Shown here: piece by piece, positions 34,946 through 43,274 of the stretch
Layout of the letters: every line of letters begins with the position of its first letter
Position numbering within the stretch: the first letter of the stretch is position 1
Assembly (NCBI RefSeq): GCF_022271435.1
Contig: NZ_JAFIQY010000034.1
Span: 29,927 to 93,926, forward strand
From: Streptomyces monomycini
GTDB taxonomy: Bacteria > Actinomycetota > Actinomycetes > Streptomycetales > Streptomycetaceae
Length of the DNA: 64,000 bases
Direction: 5' to 3'
The notes under the pieces: model-generated
What the model saw: only the letters and a program-made list of their open reading frames with translations
What the model was told of the DNA's origin: nothing
The model's database searches: none
Translations under genes and position numbers: made by a program

Positions 34946-35206
34946 ATGACGACGACCATGGCGGGCACGATGCCCACGACCCTGACCGGCCCGGTGCTCT
35001 TCAAGGCGGCCTGCCCCGTCTGCCGAAGCTGCTTCGAGCTGGCCTCGGACGCGCTGCGCCTGGCCATCGGCGCCAGCAGCCGTACCACCTTCTACTCCTT
35101 CACCTGCCCGGACTGCGGCAGCGCGGTCCGCAAACCAGCGGGGGAGCGGATCATCGAGCTGCTCACCGGCGGCGGGGTCCGGACCTTGCGGCTGCACTCC
35201 GGCTGA
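34946..35206 (+). CDS. Small zinc-ribbon protein
   Basis: This 86-residue protein of unknown function has two CxxC knuckles, CPVC at about residues 23-26 and CPDC near 54-57, in a zinc-ribbon arrangement. The C-terminal half (AGERIIELLTGGGVRTLRLH) is amphipathic. The ATG at 34946 lies 21 bp after pafC, so it is probably in the pafBC operon. It may be a nucleic-acid or protein-binding accessory, but there is no direct evidence. Similar small zinc-ribbon genes occur here in other Streptomyces as far as I recall. Confidence 0.75.
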   Translation: MTTTMAGTMPTTLTGPVLFKAACPVCRSCFELASDALRLAIGASSRTTFYSFTCPDCGSAVRKPAGERIIELLTGGGVRTLRLHSG

Positions 35207-35269
35207 CCCGCGCCCCGCACCGCCCGCTCCGTACACCTTCCGCCTCACTCGCCCCGATAGGCTCCTCCC

Positions 35270-35470
35270 ATGCTCTGGCCCATGATCGCCATCGCCCTCG
35301 GCTTCCTCGGCCTCGCCGTCCTCGGCGTCCTCGCCGTCCGTGTCTTCGTGGAGGTACGGCGGCTGGCCCGCCAGGTCGGACAGACCTCGGAGCGCATCCA
35401 GCGGGCCGCCGAGGACCTGGAGCGCGCGGCGACGCCGCTGGCGGCCCGGGGCGGGAGAGCAAAGGCATGA
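35270..35470 (+). CDS. Small single-pass membrane protein
   Basis: This 66-residue protein has one N-terminal hydrophobic segment (residues 2-27, MIAIALGFLGLAVLGVLAVR). A cytoplasmic charged helix follows (about 28-60), likely a short coiled coil. The pattern resembles the N terminus of DUF948-type proteins. The ATG at 35270 follows the zinc-ribbon gene by 63 bp. Function is unknown; its place just upstream of tatA is noted but its size and lack of TatA/B motifs argue against it being a Tat subunit. Confidence 0.6.
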   Translation: MLWPMIAIALGFLGLAVLGVLAVRVFVEVRRLARQVGQTSERIQRAAEDLERAATPLAARGGRAKA

Positions 35471-35562
35471 CGCGCTCTGCTCAGTCGTACGCACGACCGG
35501 TACGCTGCTGAGGCGGACCGAAGAGCGAGGCACCGGCCCGCAACCGGGAGTATGCGCGGAGA

Positions 35563-35593
35563 TTGTCCAGCGTTCGCCGCCGCGCGTTACGAT
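35563..35593 (+). promoter_or_regulatory. Promoter of tatA
   Basis: TTGTCC (35563-35568) and TACGAT (35588-35593) are spaced 19 bp, a plausible sigma-HrdB promoter. The expected transcription start near 35600 gives a ~78-nt leader. Confidence 0.5.
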
Positions 35594-35611
35594 CGCTGCT
35601 GGCGCGACAGA

Positions 35612-35625
35612 CGGACATATGTCCG
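35612..35625. promoter_or_regulatory. 14-bp perfect palindrome in the tatA leader
   Basis: CGGACATATGTCCG lies just downstream of the predicted transcription start. It is flanked by GACAGA and TCTGTC, which extend it to an almost perfect 27-bp inverted repeat. It could be a repressor site or an mRNA hairpin. Confidence 0.5.
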
Positions 35626-35677
35626 ATCTGTCGAGCAGCCCCAACCCCCAGCCGCCTCGGTGAGAAGGTACACAGTT

Positions 35678-35974
35678 ATGTTCGGTGGAAAGATCGGCGT
35701 TCCCGAGATCCTCCTCATCCTCGTCGTCGTGCTCCTGCTGTTCGGAGCGAAGAAGCTCCCCGACATGGCTCGTTCGCTCGGCAAGTCCGCGCGCATCCTC
35801 AAGAGCGAGGCCAAGGCGATGAAGTCGGAGGGCACGGACTCGCAGTCGGCGCCGTCCGACCCGCCGAACCCGAACGGCCAGCAGGAAGCCCCCCGGACGA
35901 TCCAGGCCGCTCCCGGCGACGTCAACAGCGGACGGCCGGTCGCCCAGCCGTCCGACACGACCACCAAGCGCTGA
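35678..35974 (+). CDS. tatA: Twin-arginine translocase subunit TatA
   Basis: This 98-residue protein forms the variable-size pore of the Tat export system for folded proteins. It has the TatA pattern: a short N-terminal membrane helix (PEILLILVVVLLLFGA), a Gly hinge, an amphipathic helix (KKLPDMARSLGKSARILKSE), and a long unstructured Pro/Ser/Gln tail. The ATG at 35678 has GAGAAGG upstream. The frame is open further upstream, but that part is not TatA. tatC follows, while tatB is not in this window, as is usual in Streptomyces. Confidence 0.95.
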   Translation: MFGGKIGVPEILLILVVVLLLFGAKKLPDMARSLGKSARILKSEAKAMKSEGTDSQSAPSDPPNPNGQQEAPRTIQAAPGDVNSGRPVAQPSDTTTKR

Positions 35975-36036
35975 CCGAGGGCCCGGACGGGGCAGGGGTG
36001 TCGGCCACTGCCTCTCGTACGAGATGAGGACGTGGG

Positions 36037-37011
36037 GTGCTCAAGTCGGCCCTTCAGAAGAACCGCAAAGAGAAGGATCCCGAGGGGCGCATGCCGCTCG
36101 TGGAACACCTGCGCGAGTTGCGCAACCGGCTCGCCAAGGCGGTCCTGGCCATCTTGATCGCCACGATCGTCTGTGCGTTCTTCTACGGCGAGATCATCGA
36201 CTTCATCACCAAGCCGATCTTGCAGGCCGTCGGCTGTGATGTGCTGTTCACCGATCTCGCCAAGCAGCAGAAGGGCACCTGTGCCCGCATCGTCATGCTG
36301 GACCTGCTGGGGCCGTTCGCGCTGGCCCTGAAGGTCTCGCTGATGGGTGGCGTGATCCTGGCCAGCCCGGTCTGGCTGTACCAGTTGTGGGCCTTCCTCG
36401 CGCCCGGTCTGCACCGCCACGAGAAGAAGTACTCGCTCAGCTTCGTCGCCACGGGTGCACCGCTCTTCTTCGTCGGCGCCTACTTCGCGTACTCGGTGCT
36501 GCCGACCACCGCCAAGGTGCTGCTGGAGTTCACGCCGATCGGCGTGGACAACCTGCTGACGCTGGACAAACTGCTCGACATGGTCACCCGGATGTTCGTG
36601 GTCTTCGGGCTGTCCTTCGAGCTGCCGCTGGTGCTGGTCATGCTCAACTTCGCCGGCGTCCTGACCGCGGCCCGGATGCGCGGCTGGTGGCGCGGCATGG
36701 TGATGGGCATCACCGTCTTCTCGGCCATCGCCACCCCGAGCACCGACCCGCTGACGATGATCGCGCTGGCGGCGCCGATCAGTCTCCTGTACTTCGGGGC
36801 CGTCGGAGTCGCCATGTTGAACGACTCCCGCAGGCAGCGCCGGCTGGCCGAGGGACCCGCCGACGACGAGGCGTCCGAGCTGGACCTGACGCCCGCCGAC
36901 ATCGGTGAGATCGAGCCGGTCACCGGTCACCGGATGCTGCCGGAGCAGGCGGCCGGCGACGCGCAGGCCGACCGCTCCCCGCGCCGGAACGGGTACGACG
37001 ACGCGACGTGA
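36037..37011 (+). CDS. tatC: Twin-arginine translocase subunit TatC
   Basis: This 324-residue polytopic protein recognises the twin-arginine signal peptide. Six membrane segments are visible, and the cytoplasmic N terminus carries the signature MPLVEHLRELRNRL. The conserved Glu of the first periplasm-side region and the YQLWAFLAPGLHRHEKK loop are present. The tail of ~70 residues (about 255-324) is acidic and typical of actinobacteria. The GTG at 36037 is preceded by GATGAGGACGTGG. It is cotranscribed with tatA and ended by a 14-bp hairpin. Confidence 0.96.
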   Translation: MLKSALQKNRKEKDPEGRMPLVEHLRELRNRLAKAVLAILIATIVCAFFYGEIIDFITKPILQAVGCDVLFTDLAKQQKGTCARIVMLDLLGPFALALKVSLMGGVILASPVWLYQLWAFLAPGLHRHEKKYSLSFVATGAPLFFVGAYFAYSVLPTTAKVLLEFTPIGVDNLLTLDKLLDMVTRMFVVFGLSFELPLVLVMLNFAGVLTAARMRGWWRGMVMGITVFSAIATPSTDPLTMIALAAPISLLYFGAVGVAMLNDSRRQRRLAEGPADDEASELDLTPADIGEIEPVTGHRMLPEQAAGDAQADRSPRRNGYDDAT

Positions 37012-37031
37012 TGCCCGAGAGGGCAAGGCAG

Positions 37032-37064
37032 AGGGGCGGGGAGCCGGCTGGGCTCCCCGCCCCT
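37032..37064 (+). terminator. Terminator after tatC
   Basis: A perfect 14-bp stem, AGGGGCGGGGAGCC with 37051-37064, has a 5-nt loop and is followed by TTTCC. It separates tatC from the convergent small secreted protein gene. Confidence 0.85.
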
Positions 37065-37108
37065 TTCCTGTGGCGCCGTTGTCGGCTGAGGTCCGGCAGG
37101 ACCTCTCG

Positions 37109-37402
37109 TCAGCAGTACTTGATGCTTCGCAGCGTGCCGGTGCCCTTGTAGTAGTGGCTCTGCTTCGGCTTGATGGTGATGCAGTCGCTGTCCCACCACC
37201 AGCGCTCGTCCACCTGCACCTTGATCGTGTTCGCGCAGCCGTTGTAGATGTTCACCGCGTTCTTGCTCGGGTACCACGTCGCCGTGACGCACTTGGCGAC
37301 GGCCGAGCTCGCTGCCGAGGCCGGTGCGGCCACGGCCATCGGCACGCCCATGGCGACGACGGCCAGCGTCGCAGCGGTCGTCGCTGCCTTGATCTTCTTC
37401 AT
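37109..37402 (-). CDS. Small secreted four-cysteine protein, tendamistat-like pattern
   Basis: This 97-residue preprotein has a clear signal peptide (MKKIKAATTAATLAVVAMGV, cleavage likely after ASA near residue 30). The mature ~65 residues hold four cysteines spaced C-x17-C-x17-C-x22-C, rich in aromatic and beta-forming residues. The pattern NGCANTIKVQV and the later DCITIKPKQ recall the Streptomyces alpha-amylase inhibitor tendamistat (C-x15-C-x17-C-x27-C, NGCAETVTVKV). The inhibitory Trp-Arg-Tyr triplet is not present, although ERWWW occurs in the loop before Cys3. Function is therefore open. The ATG at 37400-37402 has GGAGGGG upstream. Confidence 0.78.
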   Translation of the reverse strand: MKKIKAATTAATLAVVAMGVPMAVAAPASAASSAVAKCVTATWYPSKNAVNIYNGCANTIKVQVDERWWWDSDCITIKPKQSHYYKGTGTLRSIKYC

Positions 37403-37670
37403 GATTCCCCTCCGTCGGGGCTCGCAACGCCCCGCTCGACTGTGCGGCAGGCGACCGGCACACCTGGTCAACGGTGCAGGCCGGGACGGAACGCCGTACC
37501 GCGGACTGATCGACAGAAGAGTAACAGGGTGATCGTTTTGTTTTTGGAGCCGGAACGCCCGAGGGGTGTTCTCGGCCCCGGGGAGGAGGCCGATGACCGG
37601 AGGCCTCCGGTAAAGCCCGTCCATAATGATCGGCTCGTTGTCAGAGGTGGCCGGTAGGCTCGTAAGCACG

Positions 37671-40484
37671 ATGACCGAGGACATGTCCCCTGCTGAGCGC
37701 TACGCCGCCGCCAAGCTGCGGGCGGCCGAGCAGGCCACCGCACTCGCCCCTTTCCGTGAGATGTACGACTTCGCGCTGGACCCGTTCCAGATCGAGGCGT
37801 GCCAGGCCCTGGAGGCCGGTAAGGGCGTGCTGGTCGCGGCCCCGACCGGATCCGGCAAGACGATCGTGGGCGAGTTCGCCGTCCACCTGGCCCTGGAGCA
37901 GGGCCGTAAATGCTTCTACACCACGCCGATCAAGGCGCTGTCGAACCAGAAGTACCAGGACCTGGTGCGGCGCTACGGCGCGGACCGGGTCGGCCTGCTG
38001 ACCGGTGACAACAGCGTCAACTCCGAGGCGCCGGTGGTCGTGATGACCACCGAGGTGCTGCGGAACATGCTGTACGCGGGCTCCCAGTCGCTGAACGGCC
38101 TCGGTTACGTGGTGATGGACGAGGTGCACTACCTCTCCGACCGCTTCCGCGGCGCCGTCTGGGAAGAGGTGATCATTCACCTGCCGGAGTCCGTCACGCT
38201 GGTCTCGCTGTCCGCGACGGTCTCCAACGCGGAGGAGTTCGGCGCCTGGCTGGACACGGTGCGCGGTGACACGGAAGTGATCGTCTCCGAGCACCGCCCG
38301 GTGCCGCTGTGGCAGCACGTGCTCGCCGGGCGCCGGATGTACGACCTCTTCGAGGAACGCGAGGGCCGTTCCGGTGCCGGGCGCCGGGAGGTCAACCCGG
38401 ACCTGGAGCGGCTGGCGCGGATGGAGAACAGCCGTCCGACGTTCGGGCGGGACAAGCGCCGCGGCCGCAATCTGCGGGAGGCGGACCGGGAGCGCGAGCG
38501 GCGCCAGCGCAGCCGCATCTGGACGCCCGGCCGTGCCGAGGTGATCGACCGGCTGGACAACGAGGGCCTGCTGCCGGCGATCACGTTCATCTTCAGCCGG
38601 GCGGGGTGCGAGTCCGCCGTCCAGCAGTGCCTGTATTCCGGGCTGCGGCTCAACGACCAGGAGGGACGGGCCAAGGTCCGCGCCATCGTCGAGGAGCGTA
38701 CGGCCGGCATCCCGGACGAGGACCTGCACGTCCTCGGTTACTACGAGTGGCTGGAGGGGCTGGAGCGGGGCATCGCCGCGCACCACGCCGGCATGCTGCC
38801 GACCTTCAAGGAGGTCGTGGAGGAGCTGTTCCTGAAGGGGCTGGTCAAGGCCGTCTTCGCGACGGAGACGCTGGCGCTGGGCATCAACATGCCGGCCCGT
38901 TCCGTCGTCCTGGAGAAGCTGGTCAAGTGGAACGGCGAGCAGCACGCCGACATCACCCCCGGCGAGTACACCCAGCTCACCGGCCGTGCCGGGCGCCGCG
39001 GTATCGACGTCGAGGGCCATGCGGTGGTGCTGTGGCAGCGTGGCATGGACCCGGGCGCGCTCGCCGGCCTGGCGGGTACGCGTACGTATCCGCTGCGCTC
39101 GTCCTTCAAGCCGTCGTACAACATGGCGGTCAACCTGGTCTCGCAGTTCGGGCGGCACCGTTCGCGCGAGCTGCTGGAGATGTCGTTCGCGCAGTTCCAG
39201 GCGGACAAGTCGGTCGTCGGCATCTCGCGGCAGGTGCAGAAGAACGAGGAGGGCCTGGACGGCTACAAGGAGTCCATGACCTGTCACCTCGGCGACTTCG
39301 AGGAGTACTCCCGGCTGCGCAGGCAGCTCAAGGACCGGGAGACGGAGCTGGCCAAGCAGGGCGCCACGCAGCGCAGGGTCGCGGCCGCCGCGGCGCTGGA
39401 GAAGCTCAAGCCGGGCGACGTCATCCACGTGCCGACGGGCAAGTACGCGGGGCTGGCGCTGGTGCTCGACCCGGGCATGCCGTCGGGGCGGACCAACGGC
39501 CACCGCGGCTACGACGCGCAGGACGGCCCCCGGCCGCTGGTGCTGACCGCCGAGCGGCAGGTCAAGCGGCTGGCGTCGATGGACTTCCCGGTGCCGGTGG
39601 CGCCGCTGGACCGGATGCGCATCCCGAAGTCCTTCAACGCGCGCAGCCCGCAGTCCCGCCGGGACCTGGCGTCCGCGCTGCGCACGAAGGCCGGGCACAT
39701 CGCGCCGGAGCGGCACCGCAAGCAGCGGTCGGCGGCGGCCGACGACCGGGAGATCGCGCGGCTGCGTACGGAGCTGCGGGCGCACCCCTGCCACGGCTGC
39801 GACGAGCGTGAGGACCACGCGCGGTGGGCCGAGCGGTACCACCGGCTGCTGCGCGACACGCGGCAGCTGGAGCGCCGTATCGAGGGCCGTACGAACACCA
39901 TCGCGCGCACCTTCGACCGGATCTGCGCTCTGCTGACCGGACTTGACTACCTGGAAGGTGACACGGTCACCGACGAGGGCCGGCGGCTGGGGCGGCTCTA
40001 CGGCGAACTGGACCTGCTGGCGAGCGAATGCCTGCGCGCCGGCGTCTGGAACGGTCTCGGCCCCGCCGAACTGGCCGCCTGCGCCTCGGCGCTGGTCTAC
40101 GAGGCCCGGCAGGCGGACGACGCGGTGGCGCCGAAGCTGCCGTCGGGCAAGGCGCGGGACGCGCTCGCCGAGATGGTGCGGATCTGGGGCCGGCTGGACG
40201 CCCTGGAGGAGGACCACAAGATCAATCAGGCGGAGGGCGTCGGCCAGCGCGAGCCGGACCTCGGCTTCGCCTGGGCCGCGTACCGCTGGGCCTGCGGATT
40301 CGGCCTGGACGAGGTGCTGCGCGAGGCGGAGATGCCGGCCGGCGACTTCGTGCGCTGGTGCAAGCAGCTGATCGACGTCCTCGGCCAGATCGCGGCCGCC
40401 GCACCGCCGGAGGTGGCGCGCAACGCCCGCAAGGCCGTGGACGCGGTGCTGCGGGGCGTGGTGGCGTACTCGTCGGTGGGGTGA
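37671..40484 (+). CDS. Ski2-like DEVH-box RNA helicase (HelY family)
   Basis: This 937-residue ATP-dependent helicase resembles yeast Mtr4/Ski2 and mycobacterial HelY. Motif I AAPTGSGKT is at residues 57-65, motif II DEVH in VVMDEVHYLSD, motif III SLSATVSN, and motif VI QLTGRAGRRG. A beta-barrel arch-like region and a C-terminal helical DSHCT domain fill the second half. It probably acts in RNA processing or decay. The ATG at 37671 is preceded by TAGGCT 10 nt earlier with no Shine-Dalgarno, so it may be leaderless. A hairpin separates it from the convergent methyltransferase. Confidence 0.93.
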   Translation: MTEDMSPAERYAAAKLRAAEQATALAPFREMYDFALDPFQIEACQALEAGKGVLVAAPTGSGKTIVGEFAVHLALEQGRKCFYTTPIKALSNQKYQDLVRRYGADRVGLLTGDNSVNSEAPVVVMTTEVLRNMLYAGSQSLNGLGYVVMDEVHYLSDRFRGAVWEEVIIHLPESVTLVSLSATVSNAEEFGAWLDTVRGDTEVIVSEHRPVPLWQHVLAGRRMYDLFEEREGRSGAGRREVNPDLERLARMENSRPTFGRDKRRGRNLREADRERERRQRSRIWTPGRAEVIDRLDNEGLLPAITFIFSRAGCESAVQQCLYSGLRLNDQEGRAKVRAIVEERTAGIPDEDLHVLGYYEWLEGLERGIAAHHAGMLPTFKEVVEELFLKGLVKAVFATETLALGINMPARSVVLEKLVKWNGEQHADITPGEYTQLTGRAGRRGIDVEGHAVVLWQRGMDPGALAGLAGTRTYPLRSSFKPSYNMAVNLVSQFGRHRSRELLEMSFAQFQADKSVVGISRQVQKNEEGLDGYKESMTCHLGDFEEYSRLRRQLKDRETELAKQGATQRRVAAAAALEKLKPGDVIHVPTGKYAGLALVLDPGMPSGRTNGHRGYDAQDGPRPLVLTAERQVKRLASMDFPVPVAPLDRMRIPKSFNARSPQSRRDLASALRTKAGHIAPERHRKQRSAAADDREIARLRTELRAHPCHGCDEREDHARWAERYHRLLRDTRQLERRIEGRTNTIARTFDRICALLTGLDYLEGDTVTDEGRRLGRLYGELDLLASECLRAGVWNGLGPAELAACASALVYEARQADDAVAPKLPSGKARDALAEMVRIWGRLDALEEDHKINQAEGVGQREPDLGFAWAAYRWACGFGLDEVLREAEMPAGDFVRWCKQLIDVLGQIAAAAPPEVARNARKAVDAVLRGVVAYSSVG

Positions 40485-40490
40485 GGGAGA

Positions 40491-40515
40491 CGGGCCGGGG
40501 CTGTTCCCCGGCCCG
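40491..40515. terminator. Hairpin between the helicase and methyltransferase genes
   Basis: CGGGCCGGGG-CTGTT-CCCCGGCCCG forms a perfect 10-bp stem in the 62-bp gap between convergent genes. Confidence 0.7.
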
Positions 40516-40546
40516 CCCCGGACTCCGGGCGTACGGGGGCTCCGCC

Positions 40547-41437
40547 TCACCCGCCCGGATTGACCGCGGTGGCCTTGAAGAACGTGTAGTGGAACGTTCC
40601 GCCGTCCTCCGCCGTCCGGCGCAGCTCGCGGATGCCGCGCTCCCACTCGGCCTCGGTGGTCAGCCCGGCGGCCAGCGCGTCGTCCCGTACTGCCGCGATC
40701 ATCGCGATGAACGTGTTGCGGGTGAAGCTGTCGACCAGTCCCGGCCGGGTCGCGTCGGCGCAGACCGTACGCGGCCGGACCGCCACCTCCGCGTACCCGG
40801 CGGCGGTCAGCAGCGGCTGCAGCCGCCGGCCGAGCAGCGCGTCGCCGCCGGCCGCGGCCTGCAGCCGGACCTGGTGGCCGATCACGGCGTGGGCGTGGGC
40901 GCTGTCCGGGTGGAAGAGCGCCGATCCGTGGTCCCCCTCGATGACGGTGATGCCGCCGCCCGGCCGCAGGACGCGCCGCAGGTCCGCCAGCGTCCGCGCG
41001 GGGTCGGGCAGGTGTTCCAGGACGAAGCAGACGAAGAGGTGGTCGAAGGAGGCGTCGGGGTACGGCAGGTCGGTCAGGTCGGCCTGGTGCCAGCGCACCG
41101 TCGCCGCGTGCGGACGGGCGGCGAGGCGGGCGCGGGCCTGGTCGAGCGAGTCCGCGCGGATGTCGACCGCGGTGATGTGGGCCTTCGGGCTGGAGGCGGC
41201 CAGATGCACCGTCTGGGCGCCGACCCCGCATCCGGCCTCAAGGACCCGGCTGCCCGGCTCGTACACCGTGCCCGCGTGCAGGAGCGCTGCCAGGGTGTCC
41301 GCCTGGTCGGTGAGCCGCCGGGCCTCATGGTCCGAATACCCGTGCACGTAAGGGCGTTCGCGGGGTGTGGTGATGTGGCGCGCGCGGCTGTCCTCGTGCG
41401 CGCCGCCGATCGTCCGCTCTGTCGCTGCTGTTCTCAT
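40547..41437 (-). CDS. SAM-dependent class I methyltransferase
   Basis: This 296-residue methyltransferase has motif I VLEAGCGVGAQTVHLA at about residues 66-80. The acidic motif II is at ITAVDIRADSL, motif III at ADLTDLPYPDASFDHLF, and FVCFVLEHLPDP follows. It resembles the UbiE/MT11 small-molecule group; the substrate is unknown. The start used is the ATG at 41435-41437. Only 28 bp separate it from the divergent MocR-type regulator start, so the two share a promoter region and may be functionally linked. Open sequence beyond the ATG overlaps the regulator and was not used. Confidence 0.85.
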   Translation of the reverse strand: MRTAATERTIGGAHEDSRARHITTPRERPYVHGYSDHEARRLTDQADTLAALLHAGTVYEPGSRVLEAGCGVGAQTVHLAASSPKAHITAVDIRADSLDQARARLAARPHAATVRWHQADLTDLPYPDASFDHLFVCFVLEHLPDPARTLADLRRVLRPGGGITVIEGDHGSALFHPDSAHAHAVIGHQVRLQAAAGGDALLGRRLQPLLTAAGYAEVAVRPRTVCADATRPGLVDSFTRNTFIAMIAAVRDDALAAGLTTEAEWERGIRELRRTAEDGGTFHYTFFKATAVNPGG

Positions 41438-41465
41438 GCCGCCACTCTGGGCCGACAATGGTCCG

Positions 41466-42953
41466 GTGCCCAGGTCCAAAGATGCGACGACCGACCGGTC
41501 CATAACGTCCGGGTCGGACTTCCTCCAGCTGAACACCGCCGACGCGCCGGCGGGCGGCCTGTCCGACTGGCTGGCACAGCGCCTGCGGCTCGCCGTCTCG
41601 GACGGCCGCCTCGCGGTGGGCGACCGGTTGCCGGCCACCCGCACGCTCGCGGCGGAACTCCGGGTCTCCCGGGGCGTCGTCACCGAGGCGTACCAGCGGC
41701 TGATCGAGGACGGGCACGCGGTCGGCCGCGGCCGCGGCGGCACGGTCGTCGTCGCCGCTCCCGTCGCGGCCGCGGTCACGGCGCCGGCGCCCGCCCGCCC
41801 GGCCCAGGGGCCACCGCCGGAAGCGGTGTTCACCACGGCGCCCGCGGCGGACGTCTTCGACGCGGTACGGGCGGCGCCGGCCCGCATCGACCTCAGCCCC
41901 GGCACACCCGACCTGGCCTCCTTCCCGCGTACCGCGTGGTCGCGCGCGGAACGCCGGGTGCTCGGCACGCATGCCGCCCCCGGCTTCGGGTACGGGGACC
42001 CGCGCGGCGCGCCGGAACTGCGGCGCGCCGTCGCCAAGTGGCTGGCCCGCAACCGCGGTCTGTCGGCCGCCCCGGACGAGGTGCTGATCGTCTCCGGCAC
42101 CGCGCAGACACTCGGTCTGCTGGCCCAGGTGCTGGGCCGCCGGGGCGTTCGCGAGGTGGCGGTGGAGGACCCGGGGTCGCTCGGGGCCCGTCAGCACCTT
42201 CAGTACTGGGGGATGCGCACTCCGCCGGTACCGGTCGACGCCGACGGCGTCCGCGTCCGGGAACTGCGGGCCTCCGGCGCCCCCGCCGTCCTGGTGACGC
42301 CGGCGCACCAGTTCCCGACCGGGGTGGTGCTCGGCGGAGCACGGCGCCGCGAGCTGATGCGCTGGGCGGCCGACGGCGGCGGCCTGATCATCGAGGACGA
42401 CTACGACGCCGAACACCGCTACGACCGGCCGCCGGTCCCCGCGCTCCGCGCCATGCTGCCCGAGCACGTCTGCTACGCCGGAAGCGTCTCGAAGCTGCTG
42501 GCACCGGCGCTGCGGACCGGATGGGTCGTCGCTCCCCCGGAGTTGCACGGCGCGCTGGTGGACGCCAAGCGGTTCACCGACCTCGGCAACGCCGTGCTGC
42601 CGCAGCTGGTGCTGGCCGACCTGATGGAGAGCGGCGAGCTGGAACGCCGACTGCGGCAGCTGCGCAAGCGGCACCGGGCGCGTCGTGACGCGATGATCCG
42701 GGCCATCGGCACGCACCTGCCGGGAGCGGCCGTGCAGGGCGCGGCGGCGGGCCTGCACCTGACGATCACCTTCGACGCGGATTTCGCCGACACGGACCTG
42801 GCGGCGGCCGCGCTCGCCCGGGGCGTCAAGGTGCAGCCGCTCTCCTGGCACCGGCAGGGCCCTGGACAGCCAGGGCTGGTGCTGGGCTACGCCGCGAGCA
42901 CGGCGACCGAGATCGCGGAGGGGGCGGCGGTCATCGGGAGTGTGCTGGAGTGA
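41466..42953 (+). CDS. MocR/PdxR-type GntR regulator with aminotransferase domain
   Basis: This 495-residue fusion has a GntR winged helix (about residues 25-95, GLSDWLAQRLRLAVSDGRLA ... ATRTLAAELRVSRGVVTEAY). A fold-type I aminotransferase domain follows (about 120-495). PLP-binding features are IIEDDYDAEHRYDRPP and the Schiff-base Lys in GSVSKLLAPALRTGW (near 344). Such proteins sense PLP or amino compounds and often control vitamin B6 or amino acid genes. The GTG at 41466 is likely leaderless (no Shine-Dalgarno; ACAATG 6 nt before). It is divergent from the methyltransferase, a plausible target. No pdxST genes are in the window. Confidence 0.9.
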   Translation: MPRSKDATTDRSITSGSDFLQLNTADAPAGGLSDWLAQRLRLAVSDGRLAVGDRLPATRTLAAELRVSRGVVTEAYQRLIEDGHAVGRGRGGTVVVAAPVAAAVTAPAPARPAQGPPPEAVFTTAPAADVFDAVRAAPARIDLSPGTPDLASFPRTAWSRAERRVLGTHAAPGFGYGDPRGAPELRRAVAKWLARNRGLSAAPDEVLIVSGTAQTLGLLAQVLGRRGVREVAVEDPGSLGARQHLQYWGMRTPPVPVDADGVRVRELRASGAPAVLVTPAHQFPTGVVLGGARRRELMRWAADGGGLIIEDDYDAEHRYDRPPVPALRAMLPEHVCYAGSVSKLLAPALRTGWVVAPPELHGALVDAKRFTDLGNAVLPQLVLADLMESGELERRLRQLRKRHRARRDAMIRAIGTHLPGAAVQGAAAGLHLTITFDADFADTDLAAAALARGVKVQPLSWHRQGPGQPGLVLGYAASTATEIAEGAAVIGSVLE

Positions 42954-43274
42954 GCGCGGCGCGGGCGTCCGGTTCGCGCGGAGTGCGTCGGTCCGTAGCA
43001 CGCCACGGGGAGTTCGGGCGGGCGTGTCGGTGCGTGGTCGCCGTGACGGACCGGCGTGTCGCGCGCGTCGCGGGGGCCCGTCCGACACGCCGTGCGTGAC
43101 CCCCGTGGCGCAGCGAGGACGCGGGGTGGCGCGGCTGGGATCGTGGGGGACCGGCGGACGAGCACGGTCCTGGGGGCCGCGCTGCTCTGGGAATGCCAGG
43201 CGGTACGGGTCGGAGGGCACCGTTCCGTAAGGGGGCGCGCCGCCCGGCCGTCACCTGTACCGTCCCGGCCACGG
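42954..43274. other. Non-coding gap after the MocR gene
   Basis: This 321-bp, very GC-rich stretch lies between two convergent genes. I see no ORF with plausible codon use and no clear terminator or repeat. Confidence 0.4.
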
